Shown one piece after another: positions 1-9,054 of a stretch of DNA of 64,000 bases. The position numbers and the translations under genes were made by a program. Under the pieces are notes generated by a model. The model worked only from the letters and a program-made list of their open reading frames with translations. It did not search any database and had not been told where the DNA came from. How positions within the stretch are numbered: position 1 is the stretch's first letter; each line of letters starts with the position of its first letter. The stretch comes from Andalucia godoyi. Lineage: Eukaryota; Discoba; Jakobea; Jakobida; Andaluciidae. The stretch lies in the NCBI GenBank assembly GCA_009859145.1, contig VRVR01000033.1, positions 186,001 through 250,000 of the forward strand. Reading direction: 5' to 3'.

Positions 1-1
1 T

Positions 2-1222
2 GTCGTGACTGGAGCAATTGCGAACGGCGCCGTGACGTCGGAAAAACTGCGCATCTCAACAACGGTCATCAGCTCAAGCACACAACTTGCAACAAACACA
101 GCAGGGGCAGTTTTCGTTTCAGGAAACACAACCGTGGCATTGCCGAATCCTGCAGCAACAGTAGGGACGCAAATCACGTTTAAAAAGACGGATGCCGGCA
201 CGAAGAGCACTATTGCGGGCACAATAGACCAGTACACGACCGTCGTGCTGTCTTCTCAAAACGCAGTGTTGAGCGTGATGAGCGACGGTACCAAGTGGTC
301 CATACTGTTTGCGATTCCAGATTCGATGACTCCACGCCCCGGTCAAGGTGGACTTATTACTCTTGCGGATCGCAGCTCCACGAGAGCTGAAATCAAGTTC
401 TTTTGGGCCACGGACGACGACGACGATGTTGGTTCTCTGCAATACCGCATGTACTACTCGTCCTCGAGTGCAGACATGATGACTGTGCAAGGGATCGAAG
501 CAACCGGTATCCCCATTGGGATAACTTCTTGGAGTACAATGGCCCAGCTGACCGCAAGTGAAGAACAGTCCGATAAGAACTACGCCTACATTTCGGCCAG
601 TCTTCCTAGTGTTGGTGCGTATTTTCTGAACGTGCTTGTTCGAGATCCGCACAACAACACTGCTGCATACTCGTATCTTCAGGTCACCCCTGCGTCTCTC
701 ATTGCTGTCTGGGCGTACGAAACCCTTCTTGACGGCAACATTGGCGGTCGAACCGGTGCGAATGCAAAATGTGCTTCTTCCTCGTTTCGTCCGCTTGGAT
801 TCAACGGATATGGCGCTCTGATCTCTGTCGGAGGAAATGACCGCTGGAAGACGGGCAATGTTCCATGGAAAGACTGGAACGACGGAGTTCCTTATTTCTA
901 CACGATTACCGGGCAGTATTTAGCAGCGCAGATGGTGAACACATGGACGACCAACGGATTCTCCTTGAGTTCTGCGCTGAATTCCTCCAGCCAGATTGCA
1001 CAGTACACGGCATCTTCCAATGCCAAATACTGGACCGGTACATTTGCGAATGGAACTGCAACTCCCGACACATGCAATGGATGGACATCGAACTCTGCCC
1101 TGCTCTCGGGGACCCTTGGAGACGGGTCAAGCAAAACCCCCCTGTGGATAAACAACGGCACTTCTTCTTGCAACCAAATGCTCCCAATGCTGTGCATCGC
1201 CTACTGGAAGAGTTTTGCTTAA
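2..1222 (+). CDS. secreted/surface-type protein with DUF1554-like C-terminal domain, 5' partial
   Basis: The frame is open from the left edge, so the N-terminus lies outside the window and only about the last 406 residues are seen. The first ~100 residues (motif GAIANGAVTSEKL, then a run of short beta-strand-like T/V/S segments) resemble tail-fibre or collagen-trimer-associated proteins of phages and bacteria. The last ~165 residues (from about base 705) begin with a DGNIGGRTGANAKC motif, are rich in W, G and N, and contain four Cys. That pattern matches DUF1554, a lectin-like or endostatin-like fold known mainly in bacteria. The middle looks like a beta-sandwich. The family has no known reaction; a role in adhesion or an extracellular matrix is inference. 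It ends with TAA and a polyadenylation-type signal follows 62 bases later. Bacterial ancestry is possible, but the local base use looks like the neighbours. Confidence 0.6.
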   Translation, partial: VVTGAIANGAVTSEKLRISTTVISSSTQLATNTAGAVFVSGNTTVALPNPAATVGTQITFKKTDAGTKSTIAGTIDQYTTVVLSSQNAVLSVMSDGTKWSILFAIPDSMTPRPGQGGLITLADRSSTRAEIKFFWATDDDDDVGSLQYRMYYSSSSADMMTVQGIEATGIPIGITSWSTMAQLTASEEQSDKNYAYISASLPSVGAYFLNVLVRDPHNNTAAYSYLQVTPASLIAVWAYETLLDGNIGGRTGANAKCASSSFRPLGFNGYGALISVGGNDRWKTGNVPWKDWNDGVPYFYTITGQYLAAQMVNTWTTNGFSLSSALNSSSQIAQYTASSNAKYWTGTFANGTATPDTCNGWTSNSALLSGTLGDGSSKTPLWINNGTSSCNQMLPMLCIAYWKSFA

Positions 1223-1698
1223 CCACCGCATAGGAGTGGCGTACGCTACCTTTTTTTATAGCACTCGGTATCACCCAGTTCATAATAAATTCAGTCTTCT
1301 TCTTCTTCTAATAATAATGAAATGAATTAAAATAAACTGTTCGTAGTAGCAGAACCCCCCCGCTTTCCTCTCTCTTCTTTTGGATCCTGGTTTGATTTGA
1401 TGAGCAACTGAGCATTGAGGCTTGAGCAGCTCTCCGAAATAAATTGAGCGAGAACAAATATGAGATCACTGCGCTATTCGTTTCGCATCTCGGATTTTTC
1501 CAAATACACATTTCATTGTCACTTCGGTTTTCTTCTTCTCCCATTGTTATTATTTTTCCCCTTCTATTATTCAAAACACCTTTCTTCTTCTTCTTCTTCT
1601 TCTTCTTCTTCTTTTCTCTTCCTTTTCCCGTCTCTGTGCCTTTCCCTGTATCTCTATTCTGTGTGAGAAGAAATCCAGTTGAAATCAAAACGCGAGGA
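1223..1698 (+). promoter_or_regulatory. spacer and leader of P-protein with (TTC)n tract
   Basis: No convincing gene lies here. The 3' part is strongly pyrimidine-rich, with a pure TTC repeat at 1581-1615, about 85-120 bases before the P-protein start codon. The P-protein frame stays open upstream through this tract, but there it codes for poly-Phe with no ATG, so I read it as leader or promoter. Confidence 0.5.
1284..1289 (+). terminator. polyadenylation signal AATAAA
   Basis: A canonical AATAAA lies about 60 bases after the stop of the DUF1554-like gene and is followed by T-rich sequence. It is a plausible 3'-end signal, seen directly but untested. Confidence 0.4.
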
Positions 1699-4600
1699 AT
1701 GTTGCGTCGAGTGATTTCTGGATCTGTTCGTCCGGCAATCCAGAGCCGCGCGTCTCTCGTTCTTCTTGGTTCCCGCTCCTATGCATCCTCCACTGTCGTC
1801 GTCGCCGCTGCCTCGACTTCTCCGTTTGCACCTCTTGATTCGTTTACGCGGCGCCACATTGGATCCTCCGACAAGGATCTTGGAGAAATGCTCAACACGG
1901 TCGGAGCAACCTCGCTTGACGGACTCGTCTCTGCAACTGTGCCGCCTGCTATCTACCGTTCCTCGTTGCTCAACCTTGGACCGGAGAAGGCAGAGTCGAC
2001 CTCCCTTTCTGAGCTCAAGGCAATTGCCTCGCAGAACAAGGTCCTGAAGTCGTTTATTGGCCAGGGATTCTACGGAACTATCACACCGCCCGTGGTTCTT
2101 CGCAACGTCATCGAAAACCCGGCGTGGTACACCTCATATACACCTTACCAGGCCGAGATTGCTCAGGGAAGACTTGAATCGCTGCTTAACTTCCAGCAGA
2201 TGGTTCAGGATCTTACCGGATTTGACTGCGCAAACGCATCCCTGCTAGACGAAGCCACTGCATGTGCAGAGGCTCTCTCGTTCACGCACCGTGTTGTCGC
2301 TGCGAATATCTTCTCTGGAGAGGCAGATGCAGCCGAGGTGAACGCAGGAAAGAACACGTTTATTGTGTCGGCAGATTGCCATCCGCAGGACATCGCTGTT
2401 GTCAAGACCCGTGCATATCCGCTCGGAATTACAGTGAAGGTTGTGCAGACCGTCGAGGAAATTGCAGTGTTGTTGAACGGAAAGGACGCTCTCAAGTCTG
2501 TTTTTGGTGTCATGTTGCAGTATCCGACAACGGACGGACGTGTGTTGTCTGTTGAGAAGCTTCAGAATGTGGCAGCAGCAGCAAAGAAGGCGGGCGCCAT
2601 GACGGTTGCCGTTACGGATTTGCTTGCCCTCACCATGGTGCGCCCGCCAGCGGAGTGGGGCGCCGATGTCGCAATCGGTTCTTCGCAACGTTTTGGTGTT
2701 CCCATGAACTACGGTGGCCCCCTTGCGGCGTTCTTCGCGACCTCCGAGAAGTTCAAGCGGCAAGCTCCCGGAAGAATTATTGGTGTTTCTAAGGACTCCC
2801 GTGGTCGCCCGGCCCTTCGTATGGCACTTCAGACTCGCGAGCAGCACATTCGCCGTGAAAAGGCGACCTCGAACATTTGCACTGCACAGGCTCTTCTTGC
2901 CAATGTGGCCGCGATGTACGCAGTTTATCATGGTGCTGAAGGGCTTACGGCAATTGCGAACCGAGCGCATGGAATGGCAGAGACGCTCCGCCAAGGTCTC
3001 GTTGATCTGGGTCTGTTGAATGGCGCACAACTCCAAGAAGTCTTTGACACCTTCGTTGTTGCAAATCTGACTTCTGCAGAAGCGGCTGCCGTTCACTCGC
3101 GCTCTGTATCCCTTGGTTTCAATCTTCGAAATGTGAATGCAACCTCGATTGGTGTTTCTGTTGACGAAACCACAACTCGTGAAGATCTTGTCAAGGTTCT
3201 TGCTGCGTTTGTTGGGGATTTGCCGTCGTGGAAGACAAGCACCGTCGAAAAGGTTCCCGCAGCCCAGTGGGAAAAGGAATTGGCGGCTCGCTTGAAGGCC
3301 CCGAAGGCAGAGAGTGTCCTTGAGCATCTTTACGAGCGTGCACAAAGTGCCGGGCGGTTGAGCTTCTCAAAGGATACGAAGAGAACGTCTGCTTTCCTGA
3401 CTCACCCGGTTTTCCAGTCATACCACACCGAGCATGAGATGTTGCGTTACCTCCATCGTCTGCAGGCTCGCGATATCTCGCTTGCCAATTCCATGATTGC
3501 TCTTGGATCATGCACAATGAAGCTGAATGCGACCGTTGAACTCATTCCCGTTACTTGGCCTGAGTTTGCAAACATGCATCCGTATGCTCCTGTTGACCAG
3601 GCTGCCGGATATGAGCGCTTGTTCGCCGACCTACGCACGTGGCTGTCCGAAATCACTGGATTTCCCGGCCTGTCTTTGCAACCGATCTCGGGATCTTCTG
3701 GAGAATATGCAGGTCTCATGGTGATCCGCAAGTATCTTGAAGCAAAGGGCGAAATTCCCAAGCGTAACATTTGTCTGATCCCTGTTTCAGCGCACGGTAC
3801 CAATCCCGCTTCTGCAGTTCTCGTCGGTTTCGATGTCATGACTGTTGCCTGCGACAAGGACGGAAACGTCGATCTGGCGGATCTTGAAGCCAAGTTGGCT
3901 CAACATGGAGAGAACGTCGCATGCGTCATGGTGACGTATCCGTCGACGCATGGAATTTACGAAGAGGGCATCCGACAGATCACTGCAGCAGTTCACAAGG
4001 TTGGCGCTCAGGTTTACATGGATGGAGCCAACATGAACGCACAGGTTGGTCTGACCCGTCCGGCGGACATCGGTGCGGATGTTTGCCACCTGAACTTGCA
4101 CAAGACGTTTGCGATCCCCCATGGTGGCGGTGGACCTCCTGCCGCTCCGATTGGTGTTGCCGCACATCTGGTGCCGTACATGCCGGGAAACCCTCTCGAC
4201 GTGGAGGCAAACTCTACAAATGTCCTCGGTGCTGTTTCAGGCACTCGTGTTGCAGTTCCCGCAATTCTCCCGATTTCCTGGACGTACATCAATTTGATGG
4301 GCGCGTCTGGTCTTCGCAAAGCGACGTCCGTGGCGATTCTTAATGCAAACTACATGGCCAAGCGGTTGGAAAAGCACTATCCTGTGCTGTATCGCGGAAA
4401 GAACGGATTCGCAGCTCACGAATTCATTCTTGATTTGAGACCCATCAAGGCAGTCACTGGCATTGAAGCTGAGGATATCGCAAAGCGCCTTATGGACTAT
4501 GGTTTCCATGCTCCCACGATGTCTTTCCCTGTTTCCGGTACCTTGATGATTGAACCTACGGAGTCTGAGTCCCGCGCAGAGCTTGATCGATTTTGTGATG

Positions 4601-4887
4601 TTATGATTCAGATCCGTGCCGAAATTGCCGAGATCGAAGCTGGTCGTATGGATCGCAAGAACAATCCTTTGAAGAATGCGCCGCACACTGCTGCTGACCT
4701 GTCGGATTCCAACTGGAATCGCCCGTATTCCCGTGAGACTGCGGCTTTCCCGCTCCCGTACCTCCGTAACTCCAAGTTCTGGCCCTCCGTGAACCGTGTG
4801 GATAACCTCCATGGCGATCGTGCATTTACGTGCTCATGCTGGGGTGTTCCACTGACCGAGTACAACAACCTGAAGAAGGTTGCGTAA
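1699..4887 (+). CDS. GLDC: glycine dehydrogenase (decarboxylating), P-protein of the glycine cleavage system, mitochondrial
   Basis: This PLP enzyme decarboxylates glycine and passes the aminomethyl group to the lipoyl arm of the H-protein in the mitochondrial matrix. The 1062-residue length fits eukaryotic fused P-proteins, which combine the N- and C-terminal halves. The first ~45 residues are rich in Arg/Ser with no acids (MLRRVISGSVRPAIQSR), as in a mitochondrial transit peptide. Next comes FTRRHIGSSDKDLGEML, the usual P-protein opening. The PLP lysine is in HLNLHKTFAIPHGGGGPP (Lys802). The start was chosen because the in-frame sequence upstream has only non-ATG starts and a poly-Phe run. 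The gene is intronless. A DPP-like gene follows in convergent orientation, then H-protein and SHMT. Confidence 0.96.
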   Translation: MLRRVISGSVRPAIQSRASLVLLGSRSYASSTVVVAAASTSPFAPLDSFTRRHIGSSDKDLGEMLNTVGATSLDGLVSATVPPAIYRSSLLNLGPEKAESTSLSELKAIASQNKVLKSFIGQGFYGTITPPVVLRNVIENPAWYTSYTPYQAEIAQGRLESLLNFQQMVQDLTGFDCANASLLDEATACAEALSFTHRVVAANIFSGEADAAEVNAGKNTFIVSADCHPQDIAVVKTRAYPLGITVKVVQTVEEIAVLLNGKDALKSVFGVMLQYPTTDGRVLSVEKLQNVAAAAKKAGAMTVAVTDLLALTMVRPPAEWGADVAIGSSQRFGVPMNYGGPLAAFFATSEKFKRQAPGRIIGVSKDSRGRPALRMALQTREQHIRREKATSNICTAQALLANVAAMYAVYHGAEGLTAIANRAHGMAETLRQGLVDLGLLNGAQLQEVFDTFVVANLTSAEAAAVHSRSVSLGFNLRNVNATSIGVSVDETTTREDLVKVLAAFVGDLPSWKTSTVEKVPAAQWEKELAARLKAPKAESVLEHLYERAQSAGRLSFSKDTKRTSAFLTHPVFQSYHTEHEMLRYLHRLQARDISLANSMIALGSCTMKLNATVELIPVTWPEFANMHPYAPVDQAAGYERLFADLRTWLSEITGFPGLSLQPISGSSGEYAGLMVIRKYLEAKGEIPKRNICLIPVSAHGTNPASAVLVGFDVMTVACDKDGNVDLADLEAKLAQHGENVACVMVTYPSTHGIYEEGIRQITAAVHKVGAQVYMDGANMNAQVGLTRPADIGADVCHLNLHKTFAIPHGGGGPPAAPIGVAAHLVPYMPGNPLDVEANSTNVLGAVSGTRVAVPAILPISWTYINLMGASGLRKATSVAILNANYMAKRLEKHYPVLYRGKNGFAAHEFILDLRPIKAVTGIEAEDIAKRLMDYGFHAPTMSFPVSGTLMIEPTESESRAELDRFCDVMIQIRAEIAEIEAGRMDRKNNPLKNAPHTAADLSDSNWNRPYSRETAAFPLPYLRNSKFWPSVNRVDNLHGDRAFTCSCWGVPLTEYNNLKKVA

Positions 4888-5135
4888 GCGGTGAAGATAC
4901 GTAGTTTTCAGTACGATTTGTGGTTTTGATGTGGTGTATGCATGTGCATGTGTATGCGCTGTATGTGTTTTTTGCATTGTGTGTTAGTAGCAATATGGTA
5001 TTCTTTGAAGGAATTAGTAATTAAAATTAAATAAAAAAAAAAGAAAACAAAAAACTCTTTGGAGGTTTTCTATATGTATTGCGCCTTGTGTGATCTTCGT
5101 TGCAGGGCAACAAAATCAACTAAATGCATGGGTGC

Positions 5136-7601
5136 TCACCATTGCGAAACTAATGGTCTTCTCGTTTTGGGTTGCAAGTGTCGATCGAAGAAGTCCAGTT
5201 GTTTCCAGTCATACCAAACATTCGATCCAACGCGCCTTAAACCATGCCGTTCGGCCATGAGAACCACCAAATCATGAGGCTTGCCTGCCTCGACAAGAGC
5301 GTCTATCAAGCATTCTGTATGTTTGAACAAGACATTTTCGTCCATGGATCCGTGAACGATCATCAATCGAGGGGGCATGGAGTCGGGAAATGTGTCTGTG
5401 TGTTCCACAACATTACCTGCAATGTACCCTTGTGCATTATCCGACGGCCGCTCCATGTATCGCTCTGTATACCCGGTATCATACAGTCTCCAGTCAACAA
5501 CAGGCGCGCCTGCGCTTGCACAGTTGAAGAAATGCGGGTACTGGCACATGGCCAGTAGAGACATGTACCCGCCATACGAAAAGCCAAAAATGCCAACCCG
5601 CCCCAGATCGATACGCAGTTTAACTTCCTCCTGCAGATATTGCAGTCCGTCGATCTGGTCTTGCAACTGCGAAGCATGGCCTAGACGACGGTAAAGGGTT
5701 GCCTCGAATTCCTGTCCGCGCCGGAACGATCCGGCACCGTCAACCATGACAACCACATAGCCCTGACTAGCGTACATTTGCATTCGACCCCACATTGTGA
5801 GGGAATACGACTCGGACACAAGTTGCACATGCGGACCACCATACACATACACGAGCACAGGAAACCGTGACTGTGATTCAGGCTCGGCGTAGTCTGGTGG
5901 CAAATAATAGCACCCGAACAGGCGTTCCTTATTTCCGGAAGTTCGGCAGAAGGAGAACATTTGAGGAGGGTGCATTTGCGGCCATGCAATTGGGCAGACT
6001 GACGGAGCGGGAACTCCACAATACGGGTGCGAGATCTCAAGTGCATCGTCGGCTCCCAGGACATCTTGCAGAAAGATTCTGTGCGGCTCACTTCGAGACG
6101 ACGTGCAATACACAAGAAGACGCCGCGGACCATTGAACGAGACCGCATCGACCATCCGTTTGGTACTGGTTACTCGGATAACACCATCATGCTGCTGTTG
6201 TTGGCACTCACTGCTAGCAAATGACGCCATATAAACATGCGACTCAACAGCAGAGTCACGGTTCGCCGTGAAAAAGATACGTCTCTGCGATTCGTTGATC
6301 CACGATCGTCCGTCGACCTGCCAGATCTGTGAAAAGTCGTCCATTGGAACCGAAGAATCCAGAATGGGTGAAAGGCGAGTAATGCACCGCGCGACTTCGT
6401 ATCGTGGCACAAGAGTGTCTGCTGAGACAGGGACCGCGTCAGCGCTGCGTCTGGTCAGCAAAAAGAGATTCCGCAGTCCATGAGAACACAGTGTCTCAGA
6501 CCCAATCACGAAATCCCCATTTGCCATCATGAAAGTGTGATTGTCTGTGTTAATCCATGTGGACGATGTCTCGTGGTACGCGAGGACCGGAACGAAGCGA
6601 TCTGCGTGAGAGGAGAAGTCGCATGAGAAGATCCAGCGGTTTCGCTGCAATCGATCCATTAACTCAAACCAGAACTGTGCTCCCGAAGAACTCCAACCCA
6701 TCCGCGTAATATACTCCCATTTTTCATCCATTCTCGAAAGATCTACAGGTGCATAACCAGTTACGGCCATCGGAGCGGAATCATTGCTTCTGCCGAGATA
6801 CGCAACAAACAATGACACCAGCGCATTCGGTGTCCCAGCCAGTGGATAGGCGTACGAGTCGACGCCCGCGGGATCCTTTGGCTTCACGACAAGTACCTGG
6901 CCGACAGGGCTGGAATCAACTCTGCGGAACAGGATGGCCTGGCCAGACGGCTGGAGGCTCGATCCAGAAACAAGATCAAATTCTTCCTGCATGATGAACT
7001 CTGCCATGCCATACGCTACTTTCTCTCCTGTTTCCCCCAGAACAGACTCGGCATTCACGGTAACACAGGACTCTGTGCGAGACACCATATCGAAAACATA
7101 GAGATGTTTTCCGAGAACGTATGTCAAAAACGAGCCGTCGGAGGAGCATTTCAGGTCGAGGAACGCATCACCGTTTGCGCAGCTTGTCAAAAATTGAGGG
7201 ATCAGATCTAAAGACGTTTCGGTTACACACGAGCAGTCCGCATAAAACATGTTATTTCCAGAAGCAAACAAGACATAGTCTTTCGATGGGCAGTACACAA
7301 ACGACGTAATTCCCGTTCCGGTCTGTCGAAGTCGCTCACGCAGCAGCGTTTCTTCAAGAGTGAGCGTCTGTTGATCCACCGGCAACGAGGATACCAGCAC
7401 ATTCGACTTATTCCATTTTGGAAAATACACAAATAGCGCTTGCCTTCCACCACGCGAGCTGTCTGCCGCTAGATAGTACACTTTTTCAGAGTCGCTCGAA
7501 AACGCAAACGCATGCGGAATTCCAGCAAGCCGCGTCCGCAGAAACGTGCATTTTTCCACAAACGAAAGAACGTCGCTCTTATGCCTCATTTCCCTGCCCA
7601 T
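5136..7601 (-). CDS. dipeptidyl peptidase 8/9-like serine peptidase (family S9B)
   Basis: It is an 821-residue prolyl dipeptidyl aminopeptidase with an N-terminal beta-propeller and a C-terminal alpha/beta-hydrolase. The catalytic triad is readable: Ser675 in GFSYGGYM, Asp754 in HGSMDENV and His786 in AERHG. The double-Glu motif that binds the substrate N-terminus is present as FIMQEEFD. There is no signal peptide or membrane anchor, so a cytosolic DPP8/9 type fits better than membrane-bound DPP4. The family removes X-Pro or X-Ala dipeptides. It sits between P-protein and H-protein, with no evident metabolic link. A second Met four residues in (MRHKSD) could also be the start. Its 3' end converges on the P-protein gene, with about 250 bases between the two stops. 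Confidence 0.9.
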   Translation of the reverse strand: MGREMRHKSDVLSFVEKCTFLRTRLAGIPHAFAFSSDSEKVYYLAADSSRGGRQALFVYFPKWNKSNVLVSSLPVDQQTLTLEETLLRERLRQTGTGITSFVYCPSKDYVLFASGNNMFYADCSCVTETSLDLIPQFLTSCANGDAFLDLKCSSDGSFLTYVLGKHLYVFDMVSRTESCVTVNAESVLGETGEKVAYGMAEFIMQEEFDLVSGSSLQPSGQAILFRRVDSSPVGQVLVVKPKDPAGVDSYAYPLAGTPNALVSLFVAYLGRSNDSAPMAVTGYAPVDLSRMDEKWEYITRMGWSSSGAQFWFELMDRLQRNRWIFSCDFSSHADRFVPVLAYHETSSTWINTDNHTFMMANGDFVIGSETLCSHGLRNLFLLTRRSADAVPVSADTLVPRYEVARCITRLSPILDSSVPMDDFSQIWQVDGRSWINESQRRIFFTANRDSAVESHVYMASFASSECQQQQHDGVIRVTSTKRMVDAVSFNGPRRLLVYCTSSRSEPHRIFLQDVLGADDALEISHPYCGVPAPSVCPIAWPQMHPPQMFSFCRTSGNKERLFGCYYLPPDYAEPESQSRFPVLVYVYGGPHVQLVSESYSLTMWGRMQMYASQGYVVVMVDGAGSFRRGQEFEATLYRRLGHASQLQDQIDGLQYLQEEVKLRIDLGRVGIFGFSYGGYMSLLAMCQYPHFFNCASAGAPVVDWRLYDTGYTERYMERPSDNAQGYIAGNVVEHTDTFPDSMPPRLMIVHGSMDENVLFKHTECLIDALVEAGKPHDLVVLMAERHGLRRVGSNVWYDWKQLDFFDRHLQPKTRRPLVSQW

Positions 7602-8083
7602 CCCTCCACCAGAGCTTCAGCGATTCAACAGAAATGAAAACGGAAAGCGGGAAGCAGAAAGCAGAAAGCAGAAAGCAGAAAGCAGAACGGATTTCAGGCA
7701 TTTTTGCGAATCAAACTCGAAATGCAAACTCGAAACTGGGAAGAAAGACCATGTCTTGCGGCCGTTCAATTGTAGTGCGCATGTGTGATGTATGAATTAT
7801 GATACTCCCTGACTCTCGATGGTCGTCGGCTTGCGGCTTAGCGAGTGCTTATGGGCAAGGGGCAAGTGCTCGTGGATGAAGGACTAAGAAGCATAGAAAC
7901 CTGTGAAGGCTCGCGCGTGAGAGTCCTGGCATCCATTGCTGGAAGATGGGACCAACGAGCAAGCCCAGGCACGACTGCGGGGTCGTGCAATACGACGGAA
8001 GACAGTTAAGAAGGACGGAAGAGGAAGGAATAGCTCTGATTTACTTTTGCATTGGAAGGGAGAGAGAGAGAGAGAGAGAAGGC
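7602..8083. repeat. spacer with a 7-bp minisatellite and a (GA)n tract
   Basis: This lies between the start of the DPP8/9-like gene and the stop of the H-protein gene. It holds about five units of a GCAGAAA heptamer at 7653-7687 and a (GA)n run at 8060-8079. No gene was recognised. Confidence 0.6.
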
Positions 8084-8536
8084 CTAGTGTTTCTTGTCCT
8101 CGACGGCCTTTGCATAAGCCTTTGCATCGAGCAAGGACTCGAGTTCCTTTTCGTTATCGAGCTGAATCTGGATGAGCCAGCCCTCGGTCTCTGGGGCAGT
8201 GTCAATGAGGGAATTGTCATCGACTGCCGCCTTGTTGATGGCAACGATCTTTCCCGATGCCGGAGCATACAGCGAAGCAGTCGTCTTGACATTCTCAATG
8301 ACTCCAAACTCCTTACCCTGCGACACCTTGGTTCCAACAGCAGGCAAGTCGACGTTCGCCACTCCATTCAGCGTGTCAGACGCAAACTTTGAGATTCCAA
8401 CCGTTGCAAGCTTCTTGGCTGCATCATCCACACGGATCCACTCATCGGACTTTGTGTAGCGAGACGCAGAAGAGGAAAACAAACGCAGAGTAACTGCAGA
8501 TCGAGGGCACACTACAGTTCGCACAAACGACAGCAT
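8084..8536 (-). CDS. GCSH: glycine cleavage system H-protein, mitochondrial
   Basis: This small lipoyl carrier shuttles the aminomethyl group between P-, T- and L-proteins. The 150 residues consist of a ~25-residue transit-type leader (MLSFVRTVVCPRSAVTLRLF) and a complete H domain. The lipoylation site is Lys84 in GVIENVKTTASLYAP, and the C-terminal GWLIQIQL strand is present. The frame continues upstream without a stop, but the added sequence is low-complexity and includes (GA)n translated in frame, so the ATG at 8536 was chosen. It is head to head with SHMT and shares a 518-base upstream region with it. It is intronless. Confidence 0.95.
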   Translation of the reverse strand: MLSFVRTVVCPRSAVTLRLFSSSASRYTKSDEWIRVDDAAKKLATVGISKFASDTLNGVANVDLPAVGTKVSQGKEFGVIENVKTTASLYAPASGKIVAINKAAVDDNSLIDTAPETEGWLIQIQLDNEKELESLLDAKAYAKAVEDKKH

Positions 8537-9054
8537 CCTTTCCAATAGACGACGGTAATCCCTTGGAGCCAACAAAAGCCAATAAAAAAATTTAGAAAAA
8601 AAATCAAAAAATTTGAAGAAAAACAGACAAACAACAAGCAATGCTGCTATAATCGCAGCAAACGCAATGGAGCCAGCAGAGAGAAGGGAACCATTGAACA
8701 CGGACGAAAAGTCGCAGAAAAGACAGAGAGAGAGAGAGAGAGAATGGCCAATGACAGGACTGACAGGCGTTCTGATGTTTCCCTCTTGATGCACAGAGAG
8801 TGCCAATGAGTCGACACGCGTAGACATTGATGGAAAACAACAGCCTCTCTCTCTCTCTCTCTCGCGTGCGCGCACACGCACTTGCTGGGCTTTGGATAGG
8901 TTTCTTTTTTTGCTTCGTTGCAGATTTTGTTCCGTGGGTTGGCGAGGGTGTGTCAAGGCAAAATAAGAAGAAAGAAAAAGAAAAAGAAAGACGGAAAGAG
9001 AAGAGAAAGAAAGAAAGAGAAAGGGAGAGAAGAGAGGAAATAGAAAAAGTCAAA
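8537..9054. promoter_or_regulatory. shared divergent promoter region of H-protein and SHMT
   Basis: These 518 bases separate the two start codons. A (GA)n run at 8725-8743 reads as (CT)n on the H-protein sense strand, 189-207 bases upstream of its ATG. A (CT)n run at 8844-8863 lies 192-211 bases upstream of the SHMT ATG on its sense strand. The last ~110 bases before SHMT are almost pure A/G. A bidirectional promoter is inferred from the geometry. Confidence 0.6.

Noticed and set aside
1444-1698. Upstream extension of the P-protein frame
   Set aside because: It begins with TTG, not ATG, and codes for poly-Phe from the TTC repeat. The transit peptide follows the ATG at 1699.
2245-3345. 366-codon open frame antisense to P-protein
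   Set aside because: It lies wholly inside a certain gene and has no recognisable domain. Its composition (many Cys, Arg, His) is typical of the reverse frame of a codon-biased gene.
4237-4812. 191-codon antisense frame at the 3' end of P-protein
   Set aside because: It is the shadow of a well-supported gene, with no domain.
8537-8956. Upstream extension of H-protein
   Set aside because: It is low-complexity sequence from GA tracts, and the H-protein leader begins naturally at 8536.
8827-9054. Upstream extension of SHMT
   Set aside because: It codes for CT- and GA-tract residues without similarity to SHMT and would hide the transit peptide.
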